The notes: a model not told the origin generated them from the sequence alone. Positions 9,651-17,356 are shown, counted from the stretch's first letter. The stretch: DNA of 64,000 bases from VRUE01 sp963728045 (GCA_963728045.1 CAVSIE010000002.1:930001-994000), one strand, 5' to 3'. A program made the numbers and translations.

Positions 9651-10331
9651 CTAGCCCGCTTCGCGAGCCAGACGGCTCGCTTCCTCCGCCCGCAGGTAGG
9701 GCGAGAGGATGAACACGACGCAGTCGGGGAGGAGGTCCTCAAGCTGTTCGGCTTCGCCGGCCCCGACCTTGCGACCGGCGAGGGAGACGAGGGCGCCGAT
9801 GATCGACTCCTCGGTCGACGGCGGAAGCTCGCGCTCGGCCTTCGACTCGCTTCCCGCCCGCGCGTGCCGCTCCGCCCGGCCCAGCTCGAGGAAGGGCATC
9901 GCCTCGTGGACGACGTCGTGGAAGCGGGCGGCGACCGCAGGGCCGGCGCCCTGCGACTCGACCAGGCAGAGGCGGGCGAGGTCGGGCTCGGAGGCGAGAA
10001 AGGCGAGCACGGTGCGGGCGGCGGCGATCGCCTGGTGGGGCCAATCCGGAATCCCCGACGTCGCCTCCGTGGCCAGCTCACGGACGTGCCCGGCCAGGAC
10101 CTCGAAGGCGGCCAGGAAGCACTCCTCCTTTCCCTCGAAGTTGGCATAGAAAACGCGGCGGGAGACTTTCGCCTCGTTGGTGATGTGGGTGATCGTCACC
10201 GCGGCGTAGCCGTGCTCGGCGACCACGGTCGCCAGTCCGGCGATCAGCCGCTCGCGCTGGTTGTGGGCGACCTGCTCCCGCGTGAAGCCGTGGCGACCGG
10301 CGGGGAGGGGTCCGAGCTCTTCGGCGGGCAC
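9651..10331 (-). CDS. TetR-family transcriptional regulator
   Basis: 226 residues. The N-terminal helix-turn-helix spans about residues 28-75 (RLIAGLATVVAEHGY ... ITNEAKVSRRVFYANFEGKEECFLAAF), the standard TetR DNA-binding domain. The C-terminal two thirds is an all-helical ligand and dimer domain ending in LLPDCVVFILSPYLRAEEA. Before the HTH lies an arm GRHGFTREQ that recurs in other TetR genes here. Family members bind palindromic operators as dimers and release on ligand binding; the ligand is unknown. It lies downstream of, and convergent with nothing from, the nucleotidyltransferase gene (12 bp apart, same strand), so the two may share a transcript. Confidence 0.9.
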   Translation of the reverse strand: MPAEELGPLPAGRHGFTREQVAHNQRERLIAGLATVVAEHGYAAVTITHITNEAKVSRRVFYANFEGKEECFLAAFEVLAGHVRELATEATSGIPDWPHQAIAAARTVLAFLASEPDLARLCLVESQGAGPAVAARFHDVVHEAMPFLELGRAERHARAGSESKAERELPPSTEESIIGALVSLAGRKVGAGEAEQLEDLLPDCVVFILSPYLRAEEASRLAREAG

Positions 10332-10343
10332 GGCGCGCGACCG

Positions 10344-10877
10344 TCAGGTGTCGAGGCCGGGGATCGGGTCGATCGGCAGCTCGCCGTTGACTTGCTCGAG
10401 CTTCTCGAGGTCGACCCGAGCCAGACCGCGGTTGGCGAGGCGCTTGAAGCCGACCAGGCTGCGCAGAGATGCGACTCGAAACGAGTTGTCACGCCAAGAC
10501 CCCTCAACGGCTTGGGCGGCGACCGTCTCGTAGTCGAGGGGGGGCAGGCCACCGCGCATGATGTCGATTACACCGTGCCGGCTGTCGACCCTTAGACGGG
10601 GCGCACCGTCCACATCCTCGGCGGTCAGCACCTTGCCGTCGCTGAAGCGGGTCGCGTCGATCATCTCGAAAAAGCGCAGGATCGCCCGGTCCGCCTCGGG
10701 CCCTTCCGGAACGAGCAGGTCGGAGTCCTTGGTCGCCCGGAAGTACCCGTGGGCAATGACCGCGAAGCCTCCGATTACCACGTGCTCCAACCCCGCCCTG
10801 TTCGCGTCGGCGACGACGCCGGAAAGGTCAGGCCCGCGGATCTCGGCTGGGCCCATGACCGGAGGCACGAACGGCAT
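10344..10877 (-). CDS. Nucleotidyltransferase-fold protein (AbiEii/DUF6036-like)
   Basis: About 177 residues from the ATG at 10877 (MPFVPPVM); the ATG at 10856 is an alternative. No good ribosome site precedes either, and the reading frame overlaps the small upstream gene, so translation is probably coupled. The motif VIGGFAVIAHGYFRATKDSDLLV is typical of the nucleotidyltransferase superfamily (Gly-Gly, then Asp-x-Asp acting as metal ligands). The C-terminal FRVASLRSLVGFKRLANRGLARVDLEKLE matches the AbiEii/DUF6036 type. These proteins are often toxin partners in two-gene toxin-antitoxin modules and transfer nucleotides to tRNA or proteins. The toxin role is inferred from family and gene pairing. 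Confidence 0.75.
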   Translation of the reverse strand: MPFVPPVMGPAEIRGPDLSGVVADANRAGLEHVVIGGFAVIAHGYFRATKDSDLLVPEGPEADRAILRFFEMIDATRFSDGKVLTAEDVDGAPRLRVDSRHGVIDIMRGGLPPLDYETVAAQAVEGSWRDNSFRVASLRSLVGFKRLANRGLARVDLEKLEQVNGELPIDPIPGLDT

Positions 10878-11043
10878 TGAAGAAGTCGAATGCTTTGTCG
10901 CAGAGCTTCTGGCCGAACTCCAACCGCTCGGGGATGGAGAGCGTGAGGGCGAATTCCGCTTCCTGCCGATCCTCTTCGGCGTTGATCCGCGCCCACTCGG
11001 CCTCGTTGCCGGGGGCGAGGAGGGGTTTCGTCCGAGGAGCCAT
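10828..11043 (-). CDS. Small charged protein paired with the nucleotidyltransferase (possible antitoxin)
   Basis: 71 residues, rich in Glu, Ala and Arg (NEAEWARINAEEDRQEAEFALTLSIPERLEFGQKL). It has a helical appearance and no recognised domain. The ATG at 11043 has no Shine-Dalgarno; TAACAT sits 7 nt upstream, consistent with a leaderless transcript. Its 3' end overlaps the start of the nucleotidyltransferase gene by about 30-50 bases in another frame, an arrangement typical of toxin-antitoxin pairs. Codon choice looks coding. The antitoxin role is inference from size, charge and overlap. Confidence 0.6.
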   Translation of the reverse strand: MAPRTKPLLAPGNEAEWARINAEEDRQEAEFALTLSIPERLEFGQKLCDKAFDFFNAVRASGHGPSRDPRA

Positions 11044-11072
11044 GTCACCAATGTTACGCCGCTCCGCCCCGG

Positions 11073-11753
11073 TCAGGCCGAGGCGGCGTCGGCCAGGTCG
11101 CCGGCCTCCCGCGCCGCCTCTTCCTCGCCGACGTAGGGGCGGAGCAGGAACTCAAGGGCCTCGGGCAGGAGGGCGCGCAGCTCGTCCGCCTTGCCGGCGA
11201 CGAGGCGCTGGTTGACGACCCAGAGGACTCCGCCGGCCAGCGTGTCCTCCAGCGTCGCCGGCAGCTCCGCCTGGCGGGGGTTGAGCTCACGCCCCGGCCG
11301 CAGCAGCGGCGCGAAGCGCTTCAGCGCCGCCTCGTGGCGGGAGACCGCCTGCGGCCCCGCGGTCAGCGCCTCGACCATGCAGGCCCGCGCCACGTTGGGG
11401 TGCTCGGCGATCGTCGCGAAGAGCACGCCCAGCCCCGCTCCCACGCGGTCGGTCCACGGCCCCGCTTCGCGCTCGTACGCATCCTCGACCTGGCGCGCGG
11501 TGTGCTCCAGCGCCGCGTCGAAGAGAGCGAGGAAGCTCTGCTCCTTGTCCTCGAAGCCTTTGTAGAAGGTGGCGTAGCCGACTTTGGCCCGGCGCACGAT
11601 CTGCTCGATCGTCGTCGCCGGGTAGCCCTGCTCGGCGACGAGGTCGGCGGTAGCCTCGAGAATCCGGCGCCGCTGGTCAGCAGCGACGGCGTCCCGAGTC
11701 ACCGGCTGCGGGCCGGGCGGCTGCCGGGAGTCCTTTCCAGGCAATGCGCGCAC
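11073..11753 (-). CDS. TetR-family transcriptional regulator
   Basis: 226 residues from a GTG at 11753. HTH at about 24-70 (QRRRILEATADLVAEQGYPATTIEQIVRRAKVG, shown in parts: helix 3 AKVGYATFYKGFEDKEQSF). The helical C-terminal domain ends LLPEALEFLLRPYVGEEEAAREAG, the same ending style as its neighbours, so these are paralogues. It is divergent from the TetR gene at 11841, with an 87-bp shared region holding two GTTCCCAAA boxes; mutual or auto-regulation is likely. No ligand or target enzyme is adjacent. Confidence 0.9.
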   Translation of the reverse strand: MRALPGKDSRQPPGPQPVTRDAVAADQRRRILEATADLVAEQGYPATTIEQIVRRAKVGYATFYKGFEDKEQSFLALFDAALEHTARQVEDAYEREAGPWTDRVGAGLGVLFATIAEHPNVARACMVEALTAGPQAVSRHEAALKRFAPLLRPGRELNPRQAELPATLEDTLAGGVLWVVNQRLVAGKADELRALLPEALEFLLRPYVGEEEAAREAGDLADAASA

Positions 11754-11771
11754 ACCCTCAGGATAGCGCTC

Positions 11772-11819
11772 GTTCCCAAAGGTACGCCACCGGTATATGA
11801 AGTGCTGAAAGTTCCCAAA
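11772..11819. promoter_or_regulatory. Paired GTTCCCAAA boxes between divergent TetR genes
   Basis: Two direct repeats GTTCCCAAAG at 11772-11781 and 11811-11820, 39 bp apart, each followed at differing distance by GGTAC. They flank TATATG (11794-11799), a candidate -10. The same box occurs three times in the collagen-like gene's upstream region. Candidate operators for one of the two flanking regulators. Confidence 0.45.
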
Positions 11820-11840
11820 GATGGGCTAAGGTACCTCGAA

Positions 11841-12515
11841 GTGGAGACCCCGACCACACTGCGCGCGGTTCGCTCCTGGGAGGAGGCGGCGCCGGGCCGG
11901 GGCGCCGACCAGGGCGTGCTGGAAGCGATGCTGCTGACGGTCGGCGCGCGGGGCTACGACAAGGCGAGCGTGCAGGAGGTGACCGAGCGCAGCGGGGTCT
12001 CGCGGCGCACCTTCCAGCGCCGCTTCGCGAGCAAGGAGGCGTGCTTTGCGCTCGCCTACGAGGAGGCTGCCGACCGGCTCTGCAAGGACCTGCTCGACGC
12101 GGCACGGGGGTCGGAGAGCTGGCGAGACGGGTTCCGGGCCGCGCTCGCCGAGCTGCTCCGCACCGTCGCCGAGCAGCCGCTGCTGGCGAAGGCGCTGCTG
12201 ATCGAGGTCCGCGCGGCGCGCGGAGAGGCATGGGCCAAGCACCAGCAGGTGGTGGAGCGCCTCGCCGGCGCGGTCGACACGGCGCGGGGCGCGCCCGGCG
12301 CGACCAGCGCAGCCTCGCCGATGACTGCGCAGTTCGTCGTCGGCGCGATCGAGGAATCGATCGCGGTAGAGATCGGCGTCGGCCGCGCCGCCAAAGTCGA
12401 GCGCCTGTTGCCCGACCTCGCCCACCTCGCCGTGCTCAGCTACTTCGGCGAGGACGAGGCCTGGCTCGAGCTCGGCTCCGCCCGCACCGCCTCGCTTGGC
12501 CCTGCTGAGTCATAG
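11841..12515 (+). CDS. TetR-family transcriptional regulator
   Basis: 224 residues from a GTG at 11841, preceded by AAGG; the frame is open far upstream but that part is antisense to another TetR gene and non-coding. HTH at about 20-68 (LLTVGARGYDKASVQEVTERSG, then VSRRTFQRRFASKEACFALAYEEA). The C-terminal domain is helical, with RLLPDLAHLAVLSYFGEDEAW near the end, aligning with the PYLG ending of the paralogues. It is convergent with the tandem TetR gene; the 155-bp gap contains the 15-bp palindrome CACTGCTCAGCAGTG. Confidence 0.87.
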   Translation: METPTTLRAVRSWEEAAPGRGADQGVLEAMLLTVGARGYDKASVQEVTERSGVSRRTFQRRFASKEACFALAYEEAADRLCKDLLDAARGSESWRDGFRAALAELLRTVAEQPLLAKALLIEVRAARGEAWAKHQQVVERLAGAVDTARGAPGATSAASPMTAQFVVGAIEESIAVEIGVGRAAKVERLLPDLAHLAVLSYFGEDEAWLELGSARTASLGPAES

Positions 12516-12618
12516 CCAGAGGGAGCGCTCCGCAGACTCGCCCAGGGATTGTCCTGCTCCATATCCCAAGGTCCCATAGAGAAATAGATCAACTCCTCAT
12601 CTGAGATGTGGAGCTTGA

Positions 12619-12633
12619 CACTGCTCAGCAGTG
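12619..12633. terminator. 15-bp palindrome between convergent TetR genes
   Basis: CACTGCT-C-AGCAGTG, a perfect inverted repeat in the 155-bp gap between convergent stops (12515 and 12671). It may serve as a weak bidirectional terminator or an operator; no T-tract follows. Confidence 0.3.
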
Positions 12634-12670
12634 GAGAGTCGCTGTGCGCAGACACAGACAAAAAGTTTAG

Positions 12671-14023
12671 CTACTTCTCCTTGGCGATCTTCGCCGCTTC
12701 CTCGCTCCCTAGATAAGGAGTGAGAGTGAACTCGACCAGATCCGGGAGGAGCTGCTCGAGGTCCTCGGCTTTGCCGGCGATGATGCGGCGGGAGATCAAC
12801 GAGACCATGCCGCCGACCAGGGCCTCCTCGGTGGTCTCCGAGAGGCGGTCGAGGACCTCCTTCGGGCGACCCTCGCGGCCGCTCTGGAAGTAGGGGACGA
12901 AGCTCTGGATCGCGGCGTCGTAGCGCTCGACCACGACCGGGCCGGCGACCAGCGCCTCGACCATGCAGAGGCGGGCCAGGTGCGGCTCGGCGGCAAGGAA
13001 GCCAAGCATCGCGCCGATCCCGTCCTTGACCGCGTGCGGCCAGTCCCCGGCTTCCTCGAAGCCGGCCGAGACCCGCTCGCGCAGCTGCTCCATCACCGTG
13101 TCGTAGGCGGCGACGAAGCACTCGTCCTTGCTGGAGAAGTGCTCGTAGAAGGTGCGGCGGGAGACTGCCGCATGGCGGGTGATGTGGGCGATCGTCGTGC
13201 CCGAGTAACCGTTTTCGGCGATCGCCTCGGCGATGCCGGCGATCAGCCGCTCGCGCTGGTTGTGGACGACGAACTCGCGCGGCAGCCCGTGGCGCCCCGG
13301 CGGCAGCCTCGCCAGCTCCGGCGGGTAGCCCTCGGCGCTTTCCTCAGGCTTGGTTTTTTTACTGGAATCAGGGATGACATCTCGACGATATCGCGCAATC
13401 GGCTCAGAATCCCGGGCAAGCTCAGCTAGGGCCGCATCGATTCCCAAATAGGGCATGACGGCGGCCGAAACGAGCTGTGGGACGAGATGCTGAAGCTCCT
13501 CTGCCTGACCACGCACGACCTTGGCGTAGACCTGTCCGTAAGCGGAGCCGGCGAGTGCCTCGGCGGTGGTGTGGGGGACCGATTCGGGGTCCTCCATCTC
13601 GTTGCGGCCGGCGTCGATCAGCGAGGCGATCACCCTCATCGTCATGTCGCGGCGGGCGCGGGCGGCGTCGCCGGCCGCCAGCACCTCGACCGCGAAGCAA
13701 GCGCGGCTACGGTCGCGGCCGAGGTTGCCGACGATCTCGTAGGCGACCGCGCGCAGGCGGTCGGGCCAGTCCTCGTAGCTGTTGTAAGCGGAGAGGATCT
13801 CCTCCATGCAGCGCTCGTTCATCTCCTGCCAGACGGAGAGGAAGCAGTCGTACTTGCCACGGAAGTGGCGGTCGAAGGCGGGGCGGTCGAGGCCGGCTCT
13901 CTTGACGATCATCTCGACGCTCGTATCCGCGTAGCCGCGCTCGGCGGCGATCTCGATCAGAGCCTCGACGATGCGCGCGCGCTCGGGACTGGCGGCACGC
14001 TCGCGGGTCTCAAGGTCGAGCAC
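12671..14023 (-). CDS. Tandem TetR protein: two complete TetR units fused in one chain
   Basis: 450 residues, twice the usual TetR length. Unit 1 (about 1-215) has an HTH (IVEALIEIAAERGYADTSVE, then AGLDRPAFDRHFRGKYDCFLSVW) and a helical domain ending LVPQLVSAAVMPYLGIDAAL. A linker (about 216-245, DSSKKTKPEESAEGYPP) leads to unit 2, with arm GRHGLPREF, HTH (HAAVSRRTFYEHFSSKDECFVAAY) and ending LLPDLVEFTLTPYLGSEEAAKIA. There is no stop or frameshift between units and codon use is uniform, so this is a real fusion. It could bind operators as a single-chain pseudo-dimer or as a dimer of fusions. Unit 1 recognition helix is divergent (GLDRPAFDRHF), which could give an asymmetric operator. Confidence 0.92.
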   Translation of the reverse strand: MLDLETRERAASPERARIVEALIEIAAERGYADTSVEMIVKRAGLDRPAFDRHFRGKYDCFLSVWQEMNERCMEEILSAYNSYEDWPDRLRAVAYEIVGNLGRDRSRACFAVEVLAAGDAARARRDMTMRVIASLIDAGRNEMEDPESVPHTTAEALAGSAYGQVYAKVVRGQAEELQHLVPQLVSAAVMPYLGIDAALAELARDSEPIARYRRDVIPDSSKKTKPEESAEGYPPELARLPPGRHGLPREFVVHNQRERLIAGIAEAIAENGYSGTTIAHITRHAAVSRRTFYEHFSSKDECFVAAYDTVMEQLRERVSAGFEEAGDWPHAVKDGIGAMLGFLAAEPHLARLCMVEALVAGPVVVERYDAAIQSFVPYFQSGREGRPKEVLDRLSETTEEALVGGMVSLISRRIIAGKAEDLEQLLPDLVEFTLTPYLGSEEAAKIAKEK

Positions 14024-14072
14024 TAGGTCATGGGACCTCCAGTCCCTGCCCTGGCCACCGGCCCGCTCCTCC

Positions 14073-14750
14073 CTACCCCGTCGCCGCGGGCTCGGCTTCG
14101 GCTGCGACCCGCTTCGCTGCCTCGGCGCCCAGGTACGGGGTGAGCGAGAACTCGACCAGCTCCGGCAGCAGCTCCTCGATCTGCTCCGTCTGGCCCATGA
14201 TGATGCGCTGGTAGATGATCCAGAAGATCCCGCCGACGATCGTCTCCTCGAGCGTGCCCGGCAGCTCCTCGCCCTTCGATGAGACCTTGCGGCCCATGCG
14301 GAAGAGCGGCACGAAGGCCTGGATCGAGCGCTCGTAGCGGTCGACCGCGGCGGGCCCGGCGGAGAGCGCCTCGACGATGCAGGTGCGGGCGAGCGCCGGC
14401 TCGCTGGCGACGTAGTGGAGGAAGGCGCCGAGACCGGCGTTGACCCGCGCCGGCCAGCTGTCGACCTTGCTGGCGGCGTCGACGACGCGGCGCAGCGCTT
14501 CCTTCACCGCGTACTCGGAGGCGGCGAGGAAGCAGTCCTCCTTGGAAGAGAAGTTCTCGTAGAAAGTGTTGCGGGCAATCCCGGCGCGGCGCACGATGTC
14601 GGCGACCGTTACCGCCCGGTAGCCCTTCTCGACCGTCTCCTCGGCGAGGGCCGCGATGATCCGGGCGCGCTGGTGCTGGGTTATGAACTCGCGTGGTAGT
14701 GGATGCCTTCCAGGAGGCGTTCTGATCGCTTGCGGGACACGATCGGCCAC
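14073..14750 (-). CDS. TetR-family transcriptional regulator
   Basis: 225 residues from a GTG at 14750; a TTG at 14786 is an alternative and neither has a strong ribosome site. The frame is open to 15716 but that part is antisense to two TetR genes. Arm GRHPLPREF precedes the HTH (about 27-75; GIARNTFYENFSSKEDCFLAA). The C-terminal domain ends LLPELVEFSLTPYLGAEAAKRVA, very close to unit 2 of the tandem protein 50 bp downstream, suggesting local gene duplication. It is divergent from the TetR gene at 14868; the 117-bp gap contains GGTATC/CGGTA-type repeats and TTGAC (14796-14800 region). Confidence 0.88.
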   Translation of the reverse strand: MADRVPQAIRTPPGRHPLPREFITQHQRARIIAALAEETVEKGYRAVTVADIVRRAGIARNTFYENFSSKEDCFLAASEYAVKEALRRVVDAASKVDSWPARVNAGLGAFLHYVASEPALARTCIVEALSAGPAAVDRYERSIQAFVPLFRMGRKVSSKGEELPGTLEETIVGGIFWIIYQRIIMGQTEQIEELLPELVEFSLTPYLGAEAAKRVAAEAEPAATG

Positions 14751-14867
14751 GAACGCCAGGGTACCCAGCCACGACTCGGATTCCAAGCTGGACGTATTGA
14801 CTAGATACCGATACAGTACCGGAGTCCAGACAAACGATTCCCTTGATCGAGATAGGAAGGGATTTCG

Positions 14868-15560
14868 ATGACAAGGCAGGCCGTATCCAAGGTCCGGGCA
14901 GGGGCTGAGGGGACCGGCACAGGGGGAACGACAGGGAACCCCGCGCCAAAGCTCAGGCTGGTGACTTCTTCCAAGCGGCAGAGGATTCTGGAGGGCATGC
15001 TCGAGGCGGTCGGCTCGATCGGCTACGACGCTGCCTCGGTGCGGACCGTGCTCGGCAAGACCGGGCTGTACCGGCAGGCCTTCTACGACAACTTCGCCGA
15101 CAAGGACGAGTGCTACCTGGAGGCCTTCGACTTCGGGGTGGAGCGGCTCGAAACGCTCGTCGTAGGCGCGGCGGTGGGCGAGGAGAGCTGGCAGGGCAAG
15201 TTGCGCGCGGGACTCGGCGCGCTGCTCGACGCGCTCGACGAGGAGCCCGACGTCGGCCGGGCGCTGATCGTCGAGGTCCACGCCGCCGGGCCCGAGGCGC
15301 TCGCCAAGCGAACCGAGGCGATGGCCCGCATCACCGCCTTCGTCGACCTGGCCCGGGCCGAGACCGAGGAGGGCGAGTCGCCGCCCTCGATCGCCCCGGA
15401 GGGAATCGTCGCCGGCATCCACGCGGTGGTCCACTCGCGGTTGGCGACCGGAGCCAACGACGGCTTCCGCGAGCTGCTGCCGGAGTTCATGTACTTCGCG
15501 GTGCTGCCCTACTTCGGCGGCGACGTCGCCAGCGCGGAGATGCAAGCCGCGCGCGCTTGA
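14868..15560 (+). CDS. TetR-family transcriptional regulator
   Basis: 230 residues; ATG preceded by AGGAAGGG. A basic, Gly/Thr-rich N-terminal extension of about 33 residues precedes the HTH (RQRILEGMLEAVGSIGYDA ... TGLYRQAFYDNFADKDECYLEAF). The C-terminal domain ends LLPEFMYFAVLPYFGGDVAS. The next TetR gene starts 31 bp downstream on the same strand, so the two probably form an operon. No ligand is deducible. Confidence 0.9.
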   Translation: MTRQAVSKVRAGAEGTGTGGTTGNPAPKLRLVTSSKRQRILEGMLEAVGSIGYDAASVRTVLGKTGLYRQAFYDNFADKDECYLEAFDFGVERLETLVVGAAVGEESWQGKLRAGLGALLDALDEEPDVGRALIVEVHAAGPEALAKRTEAMARITAFVDLARAETEEGESPPSIAPEGIVAGIHAVVHSRLATGANDGFRELLPEFMYFAVLPYFGGDVASAEMQAARA

Positions 15561-15591
15561 CAGAGGGAGGGACTTCCCTACGCTGAAGGAG

Positions 15592-16260
15592 ATGGATTCG
15601 CCTTCAGCTTCGAATCCACAGCGTCTACCCGAGAGCCAAGGGTTGCCGCGGGCATATGAGGTGAGGTCGCAGAGAGAGCGGCTGCGGGAGGCGATGATCC
15701 GGGTAGCGGCCGCCAAGGGGTTTGAGGCGACGACTGTGGCTGACGTGGTCGAGATCGCCGCGGTCTCCGAGGAGACCTTCTACGGGATGTTCGAGGACAA
15801 GCAGGCCTGCTTCCTCGAGGCCTACGACGCGGTGATCGACGTCCTCGTCGCCCATGTCACCAGCGCCTTCGAAGCCGCCGCCGGCGAGCCCTGGCCGGAC
15901 CGGATCGCGGCAGGGCTGCGAGCGTTGGTGCAGCTGCTGGCGATCGAGGCCGACATCGCGCGGATGGCGATGGTCGAGGTGACCGCGGCCGGCGACGACG
16001 CGCGCGAGCGCTACCGCGCCGCGCTCGGGCGCTTCACCCCGTTCCTGGAGGAAGGGCGGGCGTACTCGGGACAGGGGGACGAACTGCCGCCGGACACGGC
16101 TCGCTTCGCGATCGGCGGGGCCACCTCGATGATCTTCGACGAGATCCGCGCCGGGCGCGGGCCCGAGCTGGAGCGCATCCTGCCCGACCTGGTCTTTGCC
16201 GTGCTGATGCCCTACCTCGGCCCGGAAGCGGCCGAGGACGAGATGCGCCGGGTCCGCTAG
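15592..16260 (+). CDS. TetR-family transcriptional regulator
   Basis: 222 residues. The HTH lies at about 24-72 (REAMIRVAAAKGFEATTVA, then AAVSEETFYGMFEDKQACFLEAY). The C-terminal domain ends ILPDLVFAVLMPYLGPEAAEDE. The preceding arm GLPRAYEVRSQRERL matches the conserved arm of its neighbours. It is co-oriented with the TetR gene upstream and its TAG stop shares the palindrome CTAG with the TAG stop of the convergent enoyl-CoA hydratase gene, so the two stops overlap on opposite strands. Confidence 0.9.
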   Translation: MDSPSASNPQRLPESQGLPRAYEVRSQRERLREAMIRVAAAKGFEATTVADVVEIAAVSEETFYGMFEDKQACFLEAYDAVIDVLVAHVTSAFEAAAGEPWPDRIAAGLRALVQLLAIEADIARMAMVEVTAAGDDARERYRAALGRFTPFLEEGRAYSGQGDELPPDTARFAIGGATSMIFDEIRAGRGPELERILPDLVFAVLMPYLGPEAAEDEMRRVR

Positions 16261-17009
16261 ACGCCCTCGCCGTGGCGGCCCTCGCCGCCGGCGAAGCGGG
16301 CGGCGCCGCGGACGGCGACCTCGAGCACCTGGTTGCCGAGCTCGCGCTCGAGGGCGAGTCCCTGCTCGAGCGGCAGGCCGAAGCCCTCGATCGCTCCGCG
16401 GCGGTCGGCGAGCATCGTCTCCTGTGGGAAGGAAGCGATCTTCTCGGCCAGCTCGAGCGCTCGCTCCAGATGGGCGCCGGGTGCGACGACCTCGTTGACG
16501 AGGCCGATCCGGTGCGCCTCCTCAGCCTCGACGGGACGGCCGGTGAGGATCAGCTCCAGCGCCCGGCCCATGCCGACCACGCGGGGCAGGCGCTGGGTGC
16601 CGCCGTCGAGCAGCGGCACGCCCCAGCGACGCTCGAAGAGGCCGAAGGTGGACTGGGGGGTGGCTATGCGCATGTCGCACCAGAGCGCCAGCTCGACTCC
16701 GCCGGCCAGGCACCAGCCGTCGACCGCGGCGATCGCCGGCTTCGAGGGAGTGAGGCGCGTCGGCCCCATCGGCCCGGCGGGATGGGTGACGTCCAGGTTC
16801 ATCGCTTTGAGGTCGGCGCCGGCGCAGAAGGCCTTGCCGCCAGCCCCGGTGAGGACGAGGACGCGGGCGGCGTCGTCTGCTTCGAAGTCCTTCAGCCCCT
16901 GGCGGAACAGCTTCGCGGTGGCATCGTCGACTGCGTTGCGCCGCTCGGGGCGGTCGATCGTCAAGACTGTCGCCGCGCCAACCCGCTCGTAGCGCATCTC
17001 CCCGCTCAT
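16257..17009 (-). CDS. Enoyl-CoA hydratase/isomerase (crotonase) family protein
   Basis: 250 residues from the ATG at 17009, preceded by GGGAGGA. Crotonase fold: oxyanion-hole segments GGKAFCAGADLKAM (about 57-70) and WCLAGGVELALWCDMRIA (about 102-119). The two glutamates used for water addition in true hydratases are both present (GGVELAL and FGLFERRWG), followed by GGTQRLPRVVG. Likely reaction: hydration of 2-enoyl-CoA in fatty-acid or related acyl-CoA catabolism. Physiological substrate cannot be told from the motif. It stands alone on its strand, next to the TetR array; TetR control of acyl-CoA catabolism is common, so one neighbour could regulate it, but that is inference. Confidence 0.9.
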   Translation of the reverse strand: MSGEMRYERVGAATVLTIDRPERRNAVDDATAKLFRQGLKDFEADDAARVLVLTGAGGKAFCAGADLKAMNLDVTHPAGPMGPTRLTPSKPAIAAVDGWCLAGGVELALWCDMRIATPQSTFGLFERRWGVPLLDGGTQRLPRVVGMGRALELILTGRPVEAEEAHRIGLVNEVVAPGAHLERALELAEKIASFPQETMLADRRGAIEGFGLPLEQGLALERELGNQVLEVAVRGAARFAGGEGRHGEGV

Positions 17010-17088
17010 GGCGCCGATCCTCCCACACGCCCCTTGCCGCAACGTTTTTGACACCCAGTGGGGCCGGAAAACGTTGCAGTGCAGGAAA

Positions 17089-17190
17089 GGTGGGAGCGGG
17101 CGGGCTAGGCGTCGGCGAACTCACGGGGCTGGCCGACAGCGCCCGGCTCCCGGATGCGCCCCGGTCGCGAGTCAGGAGGGCAGGCTCTCC
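17089..17190 (+). promoter_or_regulatory. Structured leader candidate upstream of metF (B12-box-like 3' segment)
   Basis: The 455-bp gap before metF has no credible gene. GGGAGC-GGGCG (17092-17102) pairs with CGCCC-g-GCTCCC (17140-17151); inside, GTCGGC (17111-17116) pairs with GCCGAC (17132-17137). Downstream, GAGTCAGGA at 17169-17177 followed by GGGCAGGC resembles the B12 box, and GGGCTGGCCGACAGC resembles the core of actinobacterial cobalamin riboswitches. The outer P1 pairing of that class is not evident, so this is a structured RNA candidate, not a firm riboswitch call. Confidence 0.35.
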
Positions 17191-17318
17191 ATGACCGTCG
17201 CCAAAGCTAGGCAGAGGGTCGGACGCCGCCGGCGCCACAACAAAACGCGACCGGTGGTGACGTTCGTAGCCTGCCTTGCGCGTAGCCTTCGCGCTTAGAA
17301 GCTCTTCCCGCCACCTTC

Positions 17319-17356
17319 GAGACCGACTCCGCTTGGCTTCCGCGGACTCCGGTCTC
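17319..17356 (+). promoter_or_regulatory. Hairpin in the metF leader
   Basis: GAGACCG (17319-17325) pairs with CGGTCTC (17350-17356), with an inner CCGC/GCGG stem. It lies between the structured leader and metF and could be an attenuator-type stem; no T-tract follows, so its role is unclear. Confidence 0.3.

Noticed and set aside
14073..15716. A 547-codon minus-strand frame suggesting a large TetR fusion
   Set aside because: Only the first 225 codons from GTG 14750 are TetR-like; the rest is the antisense of two TetR genes on the plus strand.
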